A stretch of DNA of 64,000 nucleotides, from NCBI RefSeq assembly GCF_000986785.1, contig NZ_LAYY01000008.1:148648-212647 (forward strand). Direction: 5' to 3'. Source of the stretch: Mesobacillus campisalis. GTDB taxonomy: Bacteria > Bacillota > Bacilli > Bacillales > Cytobacillaceae. The notes beneath the pieces were generated by a model. It saw only the letters and a program-made list of their open reading frames with translations, was not told the DNA's origin and did not search any database. The translations under genes were made by a program, and so were the position numbers. The stretch's first letter is position 1. Each line of letters opens with the position of its first letter. Below, one piece after another: positions 11,632 through 20,912 of this stretch.

Positions 11632-11691
11632 TATCGTCCCGTCCCTTCGAATTTAGTTATCAGAATCTTACTGCTTTTTTATATTAGGGTT

Positions 11692-11720
11692 ATTATATAT
11701 GAATTAGTAAGGATTGTCAC
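11692..11720 (-). promoter_or_regulatory. Sigma-A promoter of aroA
   Basis: -35 GTGACA (complement of 11715-11720) and -10 TATAAT (complement of 11692-11697) have a 17-base spacer, about 60 bases before the start codon. Confidence 0.82.
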
Positions 11721-11810
11721 GAACTTCTTTATTAATTAAACGCTTTTAAGCGCTAAAGTAACATAAAGTAAAGATAATTGCCTATGTAAATGATGAATCC
11801 CGGAATGTGC

Positions 11811-11838
11811 AAAAAACATCCATGGATGCCATGGATGT
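11811..11838 (-). terminator. Intrinsic terminator of the ytxGHJ operon
   Basis: ACATCCATGG pairs with CCATGGATGT and a T run follows on the minus strand. It begins directly at the ytxJ stop codon. Confidence 0.85.
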
Positions 11839-12168
11839 TTATTTGCTTTCCTGTACAGCTTCAGCCAGGGACTTTTTCGTGATTTTCCAATGAGATGCAT
11901 GCCAGGAAACATTGGAGTTAGAAAAAAGAATGGCCTGCGGCGACTCATGCTTAATATGATATTTTTCGGCAATATGATTGGATAATGGCCTTGCCTCCTG
12001 CACCGCCAAATAGTAACACGGAACCGAATTTTCTGCTGAAAAGCTTTCGTATTCATCAAATGCTGCCTGGCTTATTGGGCATGTCAGGCTGTGTTTGACC
12101 ATCAGGAATGTTGTCCCATCTTCGGTAAGCTTGTCAAATTCCTCAATTGAACTGATTTTATTCACCAT
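11839..12168 (-). CDS. ytxJ: Bacillithiol system redox-active protein YtxJ
   Basis: Thioredoxin-fold protein of 109 residues with a monothiol-type active site TCPIS (Cys30). YtxJ is described as a bacilliredoxin-like, general stress protein that handles bacillithiol mixed disulfides; that role comes from family knowledge. The frame is open to a GTG at 12174, but GAGGAG lies five bases before the ATG at 12168, which I take as the start. It is third in ytxGHJ, expected to be sigma-B controlled, though a hairpin in front of it may reduce read-through. Confidence 0.9.
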   Translation of the reverse strand: MVNKISSIEEFDKLTEDGTTFLMVKHSLTCPISQAAFDEYESFSAENSVPCYYLAVQEARPLSNHIAEKYHIKHESPQAILFSNSNVSWHASHWKITKKSLAEAVQESK

Positions 12169-12204
12169 ACTCACTCCTCAAAAATTTCTGTTTATTATAA
12201 AAAT

Positions 12205-12237
12205 AAGCGGTGAAGCAATTCTATCACTTCACCGCCT
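12205..12237 (-). terminator. Hairpin between ytxH and ytxJ
   Basis: GCGGTGAAG and CTTCACCGC form a nine-base stem followed by TTATTTTTAT on the minus strand. It sits 13 bases after the ytxH stop and should act as a terminator or attenuator inside the operon. Confidence 0.7.
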
Positions 12238-12249
12238 GCAAAAACAACT

Positions 12250-12744
12250 TTACTGATTCAGTTTTTCTTCTGTTTCATCAAAAGCTGCCTGTGTTTCTTG
12301 CAGCTTTCGCTGGATTTCCTCGTTGGTGGCCGTGTGGGTCTGCTCCATGCTGCTGGTTTCGGCCATTGAAGTAGGGACATTCTCCAAATCGCCCTCAGGC
12401 CCCTCATTCTGGCCTTGGCCCTGTTTCCCTTTTACTTTGCTGACCAAGTCTGAGGATTGCTGGGAAACGGTCTGTGCAAGCGAGTTGGCCTTTTCCTTCG
12501 CTGTGGATGCAAGCTCGCTGCTCTTCGTAATGGCTTTGTCCTTTTGCTCATTCAAGGTCGTGCGCAATTCCTTGCCTGACTTTGGCGTCAAAAACAAGGC
12601 AGCCGCAGCCCCAGCAAGGCCTCCAATGATGGCGCCGATTAGGAAATCGCGTGAATTCGTGCCGGAATCATTCCGTGCGTTTAATTCTCTTCCGCTAACT
12701 TCTCTTCCGTTAAATTCTCTTCCATTGAATTCCCTGTTTGACAT
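12250..12744 (-). CDS. ytxH: YtxH-family general stress protein
   Basis: A 164-residue protein with a single hydrophobic segment rich in Gly and Ala (about residues 30-50, FLIGAIIGGLAGAAAALFL), followed by a conserved TPKSGKELR motif and a long helical, Ala/Lys/Gln-rich tail. This is the YtxH domain, a sigma-B-controlled stress protein of unknown biochemical role. The N-terminus has four tandem five-residue repeats of the type REFNG. I start at 12744, preceded by AGAGGTGATGATACC; the longer open frame upstream overlaps ytxG coding. Second gene of ytxGHJ. Confidence 0.9.
   Translation of the reverse strand: MSNREFNGREFNGREVSGRELNARNDSGTNSRDFLIGAIIGGLAGAAAALFLTPKSGKELRTTLNEQKDKAITKSSELASTAKEKANSLAQTVSQQSSDLVSKVKGKQGQGQNEGPEGDLENVPTSMAETSSMEQTHTATNEEIQRKLQETQAAFDETEEKLNQ
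12676..12735 (-). repeat. 15-bp tandem repeats inside ytxH
   Basis: Four in-frame 15-base units encode REFNG, REFNG, REVSG and RELNA immediately after the ytxH start. They give a short polar, probably disordered N-terminus. Confidence 0.85.
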
Positions 12745-12763
12745 GGTATCATCACCTCTTCTA

Positions 12764-13333
12764 TTAGTATCTTTGCCTTTCCTGCCCTCTGGCAAGGACT
12801 CTTTCATGCTCTCGCTCCTGCTCTTTGGCAATAAGCCTTTCCCGTTCCCTGGCCAGGCTGCGCTCGCGCTCCTGCTCTCTGGCAAGGACTCTTTCACCTT
12901 CGAGCTGGTGGCTGATGGGGCTTGTCCTTCTGGATTTCCACTTGTCCTTCAGTTCAAGGAACACATTTCCCCATTGAACGACTTGGGAAATCTTATCCTG
13001 GTTCTTATCGATTTGGCTGTCTACCATTGTGCTGATCGTGTGGATTGACTGGTTAAACCTTTGTACAGAATTGCCGACATCTTTAACGGCTGTTACCACT
13101 GTGTTCAGGCTCTCCGATTTCTGTTGGATATCGTCAGCCAGCGTGTTGGTTTTATGTAGCAACACGGTTGTTTCCCGGGTCACCCCGTCCAGCTGCCTCT
13201 CCAGGCCAGTGAGCGTATTGGCAACGCTGTCCAGCGTCATCTGCAATGATTTTAACGTTTTCGCCAGGTAAATGACCAGTACCAGAAAAGCGACGGCTGC
13301 CAAGGCAGCACTTAAATAAAGAATGATTTCCAT
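12764..13333 (-). CDS. ytxG: DUF948 general stress protein YtxG
   Basis: A 189-residue membrane-anchored protein: one N-terminal transmembrane helix (about 3-25) followed by a long coiled-coil region of the DUF948 family and an extended charged tail made of repeats such as [11 protein letters not shown]. It is a stress protein of unknown function in B. subtilis. The ATG at 13333 follows GGAGGT with seven bases spacing; an earlier GTG is inside the ribosome site. It is the first gene of ytxGHJ, and a sigma-B-like promoter lies just upstream. The tail is longer and more repetitive than I expect for the family. Confidence 0.88.
   Translation of the reverse strand: MEIILYLSAALAAVAFLVLVIYLAKTLKSLQMTLDSVANTLTGLERQLDGVTRETTVLLHKTNTLADDIQQKSESLNTVVTAVKDVGNSVQRFNQSIHTISTMVDSQIDKNQDKISQVVQWGNVFLELKDKWKSRRTSPISHQLEGERVLAREQERERSLARERERLIAKEQEREHERVLARGQERQRY
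12787..12896 (-). repeat. Imperfect repeats in the ytxG tail
   Basis: The 20-base sequence CTCTGGCAAGGACTCTTTCA occurs at 12787 and again at 12877, 90 bases apart. The segment between is made of related units encoding (R/K)EQERE(R/H)-type repeats. Repeat-driven length variation is likely. Confidence 0.8.
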
Positions 13334-13364
13334 CGTATGCACCTCCGTTTAGCTTACAGTCTTT

Positions 13365-13390
13365 TTACCCTGACTTAAGGGATATAAAAC
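13365..13390 (-). promoter_or_regulatory. Sigma-B-type promoter of ytxGHJ
   Basis: On the minus strand, GTTTTA (complement of 13385-13390), a 14-base spacer and GGGTAA (complement of 13365-13370) match the sigma-B consensus GTTTAA-N12-15-GGGWAW. It lies 32 bases upstream of the ytxG start. In B. subtilis this operon is a known sigma-B general stress operon. Confidence 0.82.
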
Positions 13391-13524
13391 ACTTAGGTTC
13401 TTATGTATTCTTCTTAATCGTTCCCAATTCCTTCCCTCTTTATCATAAGGATTACTTTAGGAAAAAACCAGACCATGAGGTACAATAATACTGTGTTTTT
13501 TTACAATAACCTGGAGGGATGCAC

Positions 13525-14640
13525 ATGAAAGACCCGCGTATTGCCAAATTGGCAAAGAATTTAATCAACTATTCCGTTAAGCTTCATAAAGGAGAAAAAG
13601 TGCTGATTGAAAATTTCGGCCTGCAGCGCGAGCTTGTTACGGCACTGGTAAAAGAAGCTTATGAAGCTGGAGGCTACCCATTTGTCCTTCTAAAAGACCA
13701 CCAGGTAGACAGGTCCCTCCTGCTGGGCGCCAAGGAAGAACAGTTTAATATGATGGCCGAGTTCGAAGCGAATGTAATGGACAAAATGGATGCCTATATC
13801 GGTCTTCGCTCTGGAGACAATATCAATGAGCATGCTGACGTTCCCGATGATAAAATGAAAATTCACGGCAGTACGATTGGCAAAAAGGTACATAGAGACA
13901 TCCGTGTCCCAAAAACAAAATGGGTGGTTCTCCGCTACCCGACTTCTTCAATGGCCCAGCTGGCCAAGATGAGCACAGAAGCCTTCGAAGACTATTATTT
14001 TAATGTATGCAACCTGGACTATGGCAAAATGGACAAAGCGATGGACGCGCTTGTCGAACTTATGGATAGAACGGATAAAGTCAGGATTACCGGCCCTGGC
14101 ACCGAGCTCAGCTTCTCCATTAAGGATATTCCAGCCATAAAATGCGCCGGCGAGATGAATATCCCTGATGGCGAGGTATACACCGCCCCAGTGCGGGAGT
14201 CTGTCAACGGAACCATCACTTACAACACTCCCTCTCCATATCAGGGTTTCACTTTTGAAAATGTCTCCCTTACATTCAAGGACGGGAAGATTGTGGAAGC
14301 ATCAGCTAATGATAGCGAGCGCATCAACAAAATTTTTGACACGGATGAAGGTGCACGCTATATCGGCGAATTCGCCATTGGCGTCAATCCTTACATCCAG
14401 ACGCCAATGCAGGATATCCTGTTTGATGAAAAAATAGATGGAAGCTTTCATTTTACTCCTGGGCAGAGCTATGACAATGCCTACAATGGAAACCATTCAA
14501 ATATCCACTGGGACATGGTCAACATCCAGCGGCCGGAATACGGCGGCGGCGAAATTTATTTTGATGATGTCCTGATTCGCAAAGACGGACGTTTTGTCAT
14601 TGGGAAACTCGAAGCACTAAATCCCGAAAACCTCAAATAG
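13525..14640 (+). CDS. ampS: M29-family aminopeptidase AmpS
   Basis: Metallo-aminopeptidase of the thermophilic aminopeptidase (M29) family that trims N-terminal residues from peptides in the cytoplasm. The 371-residue protein shows the family pattern of metal-ligand glutamates and histidines (GEMNIPDGEVYTAP, ARYIGEFAIG, HFTPGQSYDN, HSNIHWDMV). The ATG at 13525 is preferred because GGAGGG lies right against the earlier in-frame ATG at 13519. It is divergent from ytxGHJ and followed by a strong terminator. It is shorter than the roughly 410 residues of B. subtilis AmpS. Confidence 0.93.
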   Translation: MKDPRIAKLAKNLINYSVKLHKGEKVLIENFGLQRELVTALVKEAYEAGGYPFVLLKDHQVDRSLLLGAKEEQFNMMAEFEANVMDKMDAYIGLRSGDNINEHADVPDDKMKIHGSTIGKKVHRDIRVPKTKWVVLRYPTSSMAQLAKMSTEAFEDYYFNVCNLDYGKMDKAMDALVELMDRTDKVRITGPGTELSFSIKDIPAIKCAGEMNIPDGEVYTAPVRESVNGTITYNTPSPYQGFTFENVSLTFKDGKIVEASANDSERINKIFDTDEGARYIGEFAIGVNPYIQTPMQDILFDEKIDGSFHFTPGQSYDNAYNGNHSNIHWDMVNIQRPEYGGGEIYFDDVLIRKDGRFVIGKLEALNPENLK

Positions 14641-14647
14641 AAATGAA

Positions 14648-14682
14648 AAAAGGCATCGATTTTGGAAATCGATGCCTTTTTA
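14648..14682. terminator. Bidirectional terminator between ampS and murC
   Basis: GGCATCGATTT and AAATCGATGCC form an 11-base perfect stem over TGG, flanked by A and T runs on both sides. Confidence 0.92.
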
Positions 14683-14703
14683 AATGGATGCCGTGTAAGG
14701 TCA

Positions 14704-16005
14704 CTACACTTTTAGTGTGTCTTCATAGGCTTGCTGGAATTTCTGGATATCCCCGGCCCCCATAAAAACGATTACGGCATTTTCATGCTTTTGCAGCACG
14801 GAAGTATCCTCTTCGGAGATGGTTTCTGCGCCTTCCACTTTTTGCCGAAGATCTTCAATGGATAGCTTTCCGTGGTTTTCCCTGGCAGAGCCAAAGATTT
14901 CACATAAATAAACTTTATCCGCCTGGCTCAGGCTGTCTGCAAACTCCTGAAGGAAAGTTTGCGTCCTTGTGAACGTATGCGGCTGGAAAACCGCAATGAT
15001 GTCGCGGTCAGGGTACTTCTGTTTTGCCGCATCAATGGTCGCCTTGATTTCGGTAGGGTGGTGCGCATAGTCGTCAATGATTACCTGTCCGCCAATTTCC
15101 TTTTGGGAGAAGCGGCGTTTTACACCCTCGAAGGTCTTTAATTGCTCTTCAATGATCTTCGCATCGATTCCTTCATAATTGCAAAGCCCAATGACAGCCA
15201 GTGCATTAAGGACATTATGGTCGCCATATGTCGGAATGGAGAAAGTATGATAGAACGTATTTCTAACAAATACATCAAAGGTAGTTCCATCTGTCGACTT
15301 CACTACGTTGCGGGCTTGAAAGTCGTTTTCCTCGGCAAATCCGTAGAAAACCACAGGAACTTTTGCCTGGATTTTCTGAAGCTGTTCATCATCGCCACAG
15401 GCAAAAATACCTTTTTTCACCTGCCACGACATTTCCTGAAAAGCAGAAAAAACATCTTCGATATTCGCGAAGTAGTCAGGATGGTCAAAGTCGATATTCG
15501 TCATAATGGCATAGTCAGGAAAGTAGGATAAGAAATGGCGCCGATATTCACATGCTTCAAACACAAAATATTCGGCGGCCCTGTCCCCTTTTCCGGTACC
15601 GTCCCCAATAAGGAAAGAAGTGGGCTTTCCACCCTTCATCACGTGAGCGAGAAGACCCGTAGTCGATGTTTTCCCGTGAGCGCCAGTGACCGCCACACTG
15701 ATGAAATTTTCCATGAATTCACCAAGGAAGCGGTGGTATCGGACAACCGGAAGGTCCAGTTCCCGGGCTCGTTCGATTTCTTCATGTGTGTCCGGATAAG
15801 CGTTACCGGCGATGATGGACATCCCTGGCTGTATGTTTTCCTTGTCAAACGGAAGGATCTTTATTCCGGATTGTTCAAGGGCGTACTGGGTGAAAAATTG
15901 TTTCTCGACATCAGAGCCCTGTACCTGGTAGCCCATATCATGGAGAACCTGAGCCAACGCGCTCATTCCAGACCCCTTTATACCTACAAAATGGTAAATA
16001 GTCAT
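14704..16005 (-). CDS. murC: UDP-N-acetylmuramate--L-alanine ligase
   Basis: Adds L-alanine to UDP-N-acetylmuramic acid, the first peptide step of peptidoglycan precursor synthesis in the cytoplasm. The 433-residue protein matches B. subtilis MurC in length. It begins with the UDP-binding [10 protein letters not shown] (residues 8-17), then the ATP-binding loop GAHGKTSTT (108-116), and contains [10 protein letters not shown] of the Mur ligase C-terminal domain. The start at 16005 follows GGAGGTTC; the open frame further upstream lacks support. It lies downstream of sftA in the same direction, with a roughly 200-base gap holding only a GC-rich stem (about 16071-16092) without a T run. Confidence 0.97.
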   Translation of the reverse strand: MTIYHFVGIKGSGMSALAQVLHDMGYQVQGSDVEKQFFTQYALEQSGIKILPFDKENIQPGMSIIAGNAYPDTHEEIERARELDLPVVRYHRFLGEFMENFISVAVTGAHGKTSTTGLLAHVMKGGKPTSFLIGDGTGKGDRAAEYFVFEACEYRRHFLSYFPDYAIMTNIDFDHPDYFANIEDVFSAFQEMSWQVKKGIFACGDDEQLQKIQAKVPVVFYGFAEENDFQARNVVKSTDGTTFDVFVRNTFYHTFSIPTYGDHNVLNALAVIGLCNYEGIDAKIIEEQLKTFEGVKRRFSQKEIGGQVIIDDYAHHPTEIKATIDAAKQKYPDRDIIAVFQPHTFTRTQTFLQEFADSLSQADKVYLCEIFGSARENHGKLSIEDLRQKVEGAETISEEDTSVLQKHENAVIVFMGAGDIQKFQQAYEDTLKV

Positions 16006-16201
16006 ATAAAGAACCTCCAACAAACGTCTGTATGTAACACAGTATATGACAGTAAGATTGTTTTGCTCACGCCGGGCCAAAGGCGCCCGGCTGTGGCTGT
16101 TTTGGATATTAAAGTATTATATCACTTCCAACATCCATTTTCTATTTTGCTGAATACTTAATTATATACCTCAAACTGTGCAATGATCAGGATACCATCA
16201 T

Positions 16202-18886
16202 TTACGCTAAAGTACTAGTCTCCTGAAAAGATTCAAGATCGCTGGCAGTAATGAGGACATCCCTCGGTTTGCTGCCCCGCGCCTCAGAAATGAAGCCATG
16301 CTGCTCCATCATATCAATCAGCCTTGCCGCCCGGTTGTAGCCAACCTTGAAGCGCCTCTGAATGCTTGATGTTGAAGCTCCTCCATGCTCAATCACAAAG
16401 GAACACGCTTCAATAAAAAGTTCGTCTTCTTCTTCAGTGAGCTGCGACTTCCTCAGCAGCTCATCTTGTTCAAATAAATATTCCGGCGTGCGCTGTTTCC
16501 GCACAAAAGCAACAACCTCATCAATTTCGCGATCGGAAACAAATGTGCCCTGAAGTCTGTATGGCTTGGAAGAGCCGTTCTCAAGGAAGAGCATATCCCC
16601 TTTTCCAAGAAGCTTTTCTGCTCCGCTAATATCGATGATGGTCCTAGAATCCACCTGGGACGATACTGAAAATGCCACTCTTGTTGGAACATTCGCCTTG
16701 ATCAGGCCGGTGATGACATCTACGGAAGGCCTTTGTGTTGCAATGATCAAGTGTATTCCGCAGGCCCGCGCTTTTTGGGCAATTCGGCAAATGGCTTCTT
16801 CCACATCAGCCGGAGACATCATCATCAAGTCTGCAAGTTCATCAATGATAATAACGATGTAAGGAAGTTTATCATGATAACGTTTATGCTCCAAGGCCAA
16901 CTCATTGAATCTGCCGATATCCCTGACTCCTGTATGCGCGAATAACTCGTAGCGCCTTTCCATCTCGTCCACAGCCCATTTCAAAGAAGCGGTAGCTGCT
17001 TTCACATCGGTAATGACCGGACTGACGAGGTGCGGAATATGATTATAAGGGGCCAATTCAACCATCTTCGGATCAATTAACAGCAGCTTTACATCATCTG
17101 GATGGGCCTTGTATAAAAGACTTACCAGCATGGTATTGATACACACACTTTTTCCTGATCCAGTTGCTCCGGCAATCAATCCGTGAGGCATTTTCTTGAG
17201 ATCCGTTACAATCGGCGAACCGGCAATATCCAGGCCCAGGGCAACAGCCAAAGGAGATGCAGTTGATTGGAACCCGCTTGTCTGCAGTATCTCGCTGATC
17301 AGGACAGGTCTGCTGGAAGCATTTGGAACCTCAATTCCAATTGTATGTTTCCCGGGAATAGGTGCCTCAATGCGGATATCTTTTGCCGCAAGGCTCAATT
17401 TAATATCATCTGATAGATTGGTAATCTTGTTAACTTTTACACCTGGTTCAGGCTGCACCTCAAACCGGGTAACAGAGGGCCCTTGGGTAACATTAACAAC
17501 CTTTGCGCCTACATTGAAGTTTTTCAGTGTTTCATTGAGCAGATACTCCTGGTGCTGCAGCCAATCCTGATTGGTTGCGGCGATTACAGGCGGCTTCAGA
17601 AGATCGAGCGGCGGGAATTCATACGCCCTGGGTGTTTCTTTTACACTATTCGGTGCCGATTCCCCAATTATGTCCTTGTCTTGGGTGATTGCCGGTTCAA
17701 CAGCGGCTGTAACCGGAGCCAGCTCCTCTTTTTTCCGGTTTTCCAGTTTGCGCTTATCCTGTTTCAGCATCAAGACATTGAACGGTAAATGGCGTTTCGG
17801 CGATTGCGGGGAATTTTCCCCGACAGCCTGAGGTTCCTCTTCCCTGGATGGCGAATCTGCTGTCTGGTTTGCTGCAATCACTCCTGTTTTCCCTAAATCC
17901 GGACTCTCAAACGTTTCTTGCTCGCTTTCTTGCTCGCTTTCTTTATCCGCCGCTGCCAGCTGTGGCAGAGTCTCGAACTCAGGCACTTCAACAGACCCCT
18001 GTTCCGGGATGAAATCCGATTTTTCCTCCGGCTCCTGTTCCAGGATGAATTCCGGCTTTTCCTCCGGCTCCTGTTCCAGGACGAAATCCGGCTTTTCCTC
18101 CGGCTCCGGTTTCAGGATGAATTCCGGCTTTTCCTCCGGCTCCTGTTCCAGGATGAATTCCGGCTTTTCCTCCGGCTCCTGTTCCAGGACGAAATCCGGC
18201 TTTTCCTCCGGCTCCTGTTCCAGGACGAAATCCGGCTTTTCCTCCGGCTCCGGTTTCATCGCCAGCCCTAACCCATCTTCTAGCTCATATTCAATGACAG
18301 ATGCCGGCTCTTCCGGAGCAGGGAAGATTTTATCCACTGCCAGCTTTTCTTGCCGGATCTTGCTGACGGCTTCCCATTTCCGTTCATCTGCCTCTCTTTT
18401 GGCGCTCCAGCTGCTTGGTGCCCTGACAGCAGGTTCCTTTGGCTGGGGTTCGCTAACCGACCCTTTCACTTCAAATTCTGCCTCTTTGCTTTGTTTAGGC
18501 CTGTTAAAGGCGAAAACGGGAGAAGGCGTTTCTGTTGGACGAAACGGATGCCGGCTTGGCTTTATTTGCGCGTGCTTCTCTATTTTGTCCCGGGTTTTCG
18601 GTTTTACTGGTTCCAGCTCGTCAGCCAATCCCTGGTCCTGTGCTGCAGGCCGCTGGCGAGGCTTGGCACTTTCCCGCTCACGGGGAGGGCTGTCGGGTAT
18701 GAGCGGGAACTTAAATTGCCCTTTTGGATATTGATATAAAACTTTGGCATCAAGTTCCTTCTTCATTTCAAAATGTTTCGGATCCCTCGGCTGCAGCGGC
18801 TTTGATACTTCCCTGCTTCTGGATTCAAGGCCGTTTTCTTCATCTCCCGAAAACATTTGGAATAGCTTTTTAATCCAACTCAACAT
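16202..18886 (-). CDS. sftA: DNA translocase SftA (YtpT), FtsK/SpoIIIE family
   Basis: Soluble FtsK-type hexameric translocase that clears DNA from the closing division septum. The 894-residue protein lacks FtsK membrane helices. It has a long disordered, acidic and proline-rich N-terminal half (including seven 12-residue repeats), then the alpha/beta translocase core with Walker A GATGSGKS (about 573-580), Walker [13 protein letters not shown], and a C-terminal winged-helix gamma domain ([16 protein letters not shown]) that reads polar sequences. Start at the ATG 18886 with GAAAGAG upstream; an upstream GTG is possible. It lies upstream of murC. Confidence 0.95.
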   Translation of the reverse strand: MLSWIKKLFQMFSGDEENGLESRSREVSKPLQPRDPKHFEMKKELDAKVLYQYPKGQFKFPLIPDSPPRERESAKPRQRPAAQDQGLADELEPVKPKTRDKIEKHAQIKPSRHPFRPTETPSPVFAFNRPKQSKEAEFEVKGSVSEPQPKEPAVRAPSSWSAKREADERKWEAVSKIRQEKLAVDKIFPAPEEPASVIEYELEDGLGLAMKPEPEEKPDFVLEQEPEEKPDFVLEQEPEEKPEFILEQEPEEKPEFILKPEPEEKPDFVLEQEPEEKPEFILEQEPEEKSDFIPEQGSVEVPEFETLPQLAAADKESEQESEQETFESPDLGKTGVIAANQTADSPSREEEPQAVGENSPQSPKRHLPFNVLMLKQDKRKLENRKKEELAPVTAAVEPAITQDKDIIGESAPNSVKETPRAYEFPPLDLLKPPVIAATNQDWLQHQEYLLNETLKNFNVGAKVVNVTQGPSVTRFEVQPEPGVKVNKITNLSDDIKLSLAAKDIRIEAPIPGKHTIGIEVPNASSRPVLISEILQTSGFQSTASPLAVALGLDIAGSPIVTDLKKMPHGLIAGATGSGKSVCINTMLVSLLYKAHPDDVKLLLIDPKMVELAPYNHIPHLVSPVITDVKAATASLKWAVDEMERRYELFAHTGVRDIGRFNELALEHKRYHDKLPYIVIIIDELADLMMMSPADVEEAICRIAQKARACGIHLIIATQRPSVDVITGLIKANVPTRVAFSVSSQVDSRTIIDISGAEKLLGKGDMLFLENGSSKPYRLQGTFVSDREIDEVVAFVRKQRTPEYLFEQDELLRKSQLTEEEDELFIEACSFVIEHGGASTSSIQRRFKVGYNRAARLIDMMEQHGFISEARGSKPRDVLITASDLESFQETSTLA
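17999..18250 (-). repeat. 36-bp tandem repeats in the sftA linker
   Basis: Seven in-frame units of 36 bases encode the 12-residue motif EPEEKP(D/E)F(V/I)L(E/K)(Q/P), ending with a degenerate eighth (EVPEFE). They extend the acidic linker of SftA. Neighbouring copies are nearly identical in DNA, which points to recent slippage or unequal crossing-over. Confidence 0.95.
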
Positions 18887-18988
18887 GATCACTCTTTCTA
18901 TCTTGTATCATTCCTATTTTAACAGTTATCGCCCATTTTTCGAGCCTAAATAAAAGAATAGGCCATATCTCTTATTTCAGGAAATGAG

Positions 18989-19012
18989 AAAAAGCCCTTT
19001 TCATGGGCTTTT
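18989..19012 (-). terminator. Terminator downstream of ytpQ
   Basis: AAAAGCCC and GGGCTTTT pair over a seven-base loop, with T residues following on the minus strand. It separates ytpPQ from sftA. Confidence 0.8.
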
Positions 19013-19032
19013 AATCAGGCTGTTTTCCTTTA

Positions 19033-19830
19033 TTATGCTCTTGGGGAATTCTTTCCCAGAATGAAAATCGGCTCAAGTTCCCCCTCTTCGTAGAGAAAGG
19101 ACAGCGCTGTGACCGGCACCCTGCCGCTGGCGAAAAAGCTCATCGTCATTTGCGCAAGAATATCGTAGCCTGTATCATTTTGGATATCCGCGATGATCAA
19201 TACATCCTGGTGGGGAACGGCAACGGCCATCGTGCCAGTTAATTTCTCTTTCATCCCGTTCAGAATGCGGTCATTCAGGATCCGGCTTGCATCGTAGCCA
19301 TCATTTGAATTCAAAAAATAAAACACATTGCCGGCCACTTCATCGGCCTTAAAATCCGCCGGCAAGGATCTGAGGTTAAACAGGGCCGTTTCCCTAATTT
19401 GGCTTTCGCCCCAGCCCTCCCGTTCCATCCATTTCCTGTCAATGAGACGATAGGTTTTCCCCATATCAAGTGCATAGTAAATTCTGGTTTCCGCAGTATG
19501 GCTGTCAAAGAAAAACGGCACTCCCTCTTCGGCTTCTGCGGGAAAGGAAGTGGAGCGGATAACAGGGAAGATTTGGCGCTCCTGTCCCGAGAGCTGGACT
19601 TCTCCTTCCATGGCAGCCAATCCTTCTGTTATATAATAAACGGTTTCCTCAATTGCTTTTTCCTTCTGTTCCTGCCATTTGGCAATAATCCCAGGAAGGC
19701 CTACAGTAATCCCCCGTCCTGTGTGTTTGTTTTCAACGCGAAGCTGGTCCTTTTCCCGGTCATAAATGAACCTCCTGTCAGGGGATTTCAGTCTTTCCTC
19801 CAGCTCTTTTCTCATTTTTCTGCTGTCCAT
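19033..19830 (-). CDS. ytpQ: DUF1444 family protein YtpQ
   Basis: A 265-residue cytoplasmic protein of the DUF1444 family with no known biochemical role. The N-terminal part ([24 protein letters not shown]) is the family hallmark. No signal peptide or membrane segment is visible. It starts only three bases after the ytpP stop, so the two are co-translated, as in B. subtilis. A terminator follows. Confidence 0.9.
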   Translation of the reverse strand: MDSRKMRKELEERLKSPDRRFIYDREKDQLRVENKHTGRGITVGLPGIIAKWQEQKEKAIEETVYYITEGLAAMEGEVQLSGQERQIFPVIRSTSFPAEAEEGVPFFFDSHTAETRIYYALDMGKTYRLIDRKWMEREGWGESQIRETALFNLRSLPADFKADEVAGNVFYFLNSNDGYDASRILNDRILNGMKEKLTGTMAVAVPHQDVLIIADIQNDTGYDILAQMTMSFFASGRVPVTALSFLYEEGELEPIFILGKNSPRA

Positions 19831-19833
19831 TCC

Positions 19834-20148
19834 TTACGCCAGCCCTTCAATAAACGCTTCGATCTGCTCCTGGGTCTTTCTGTCCTTGCTGACAAAACGC
19901 CCAAGTTCACTGCCGTCTCTATAGGCGATAAAACTAGGAATGCCAAATACATCCAGCTCTATGCACAAGTCAATGAACTGGTCCCTGTCCACATAAATAA
20001 AACTGTAATCTGCGAACTTGCTTTCTACCTCAGGCATAAATGGATCGATAAAACGGCAATCAGGGCACCAGTCTGCCGAAAATAAAAATATATGCTTTCC
20101 CGTATTTTTTAGCGTTTCAAATTGGTCCATGGACTCTAGTTTTTTCAT
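19834..20148 (-). CDS. ytpP: Thioredoxin-like protein YtpP
   Basis: A 104-residue thioredoxin-fold protein with a WCPDC active site (Cys28 and Cys31) and the usual cis-proline loop (FGIPSFIAY). It probably acts as a cytoplasmic thiol-disulfide oxidoreductase; the substrate is unknown. The ATG at 20148 has GGAGG eight bases upstream, better than the earlier in-frame ATG. First gene of a two-gene unit with ytpQ. Confidence 0.93.
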   Translation of the reverse strand: MKKLESMDQFETLKNTGKHIFLFSADWCPDCRFIDPFMPEVESKFADYSFIYVDRDQFIDLCIELDVFGIPSFIAYRDGSELGRFVSKDRKTQEQIEAFIEGLA

Positions 20149-20249
20149 GTATGGTTCCTCCATTCTTACATAACACTTTGTTTACATTTTAAACTTGAAG
20201 CCTGAAAAAAGAAAACTAAACGGTCTGGCTTCTTCCACGTCCGGGGTAA

Positions 20250-20283
20250 AAAAAGGCGCCATCCCTCTGGATGGCGCTCCTTA
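20250..20283 (-). terminator. Terminator of the lipoprotein gene
   Basis: On the minus strand GGAGCGCCATCC pairs with GGATGGCGCC, followed by TTTTTTT. It abuts the stop codon of the lipoprotein gene. Confidence 0.9.
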
Positions 20284-20775
20284 TTTTACCTTGGCCGAAT
20301 TGGCGATATTCATCATGGCCGGGACATCTGATTTCAGGTTTTTGGTCTCAGTTGTCACCTTGACCCCGCCTACGCCCGTCACCACCTGATAGCTCTCTTC
20401 CGGGAGCTCCTTTATCAGCAGGTAGCCAAATTTGCCGTCCTGTTCATACATCCTGTTAACATCCCAGTCGGCATGCTGCTTCAAGGTTGATTCATAAACA
20501 ACTTTGCTGTCTGCCGGCTCATGCTGGTTGTAAAATAGAATGTACGTTTTCGAGCCATTTTTAAGCAAAATATTATTGGGTGTTTCGTCTTCTTTTTCAA
20601 TGCCGAATGGCAGATGAAAATCTATATCCTGACTGCTATGATTTGTTTCTTCCGGTTCACTGGCAAACTCCGTTCCTGCTGCTTCAATGATTTCATCCTG
20701 CTGCTCTTCGAGGGAAGCAGAGCAGGCGCCAAGCAGCATGGCAGCAAGCAATATACTCCAGCGGAATCTTTTCAT
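20281..20775 (-). CDS. Small secreted lipoprotein of unknown function
   Basis: A 164-residue precursor with a lipoprotein signal: basic start MKRFRW, hydrophobic stretch and lipobox LGAC (Cys18). The mature domain has no motif I recognise. The start at 20775 is chosen because AAGGAGGAAACCATT precedes it and gives the signal peptide; the frame is open further but without a ribosome site. It lies alone between ytpP and the DUF84 gene on the same strand and has its own strong terminator. Confidence 0.82.
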   Translation of the reverse strand: MKRFRWSILLAAMLLGACSASLEEQQDEIIEAAGTEFASEPEETNHSSQDIDFHLPFGIEKEDETPNNILLKNGSKTYILFYNQHEPADSKVVYESTLKQHADWDVNRMYEQDGKFGYLLIKELPEESYQVVTGVGGVKVTTETKNLKSDVPAMMNIANSAKVK

Positions 20776-20912
20776 AATGGTTTCCTCCTTGGGACCGTAT
20801 CCTTTACTATCATACTGCTGTAATTTAGCCAGTGACAACCCTTTCACATGAATTTCATGACAGTTCCATCTAATTTTCGACATTTTTTTCATCCGTTGGA
20901 CCTTTCCAACCC

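Noticed and set aside
16071..16092. Terminator between sftA and murC
   Set aside because: A GC-rich stem exists but no T run follows on the minus strand.
17918..18734. Repeat-rich plus-strand frames opposite sftA
   Set aside because: They are the antisense of the 36-bp repeats in sftA, with no ribosome site or family resemblance.
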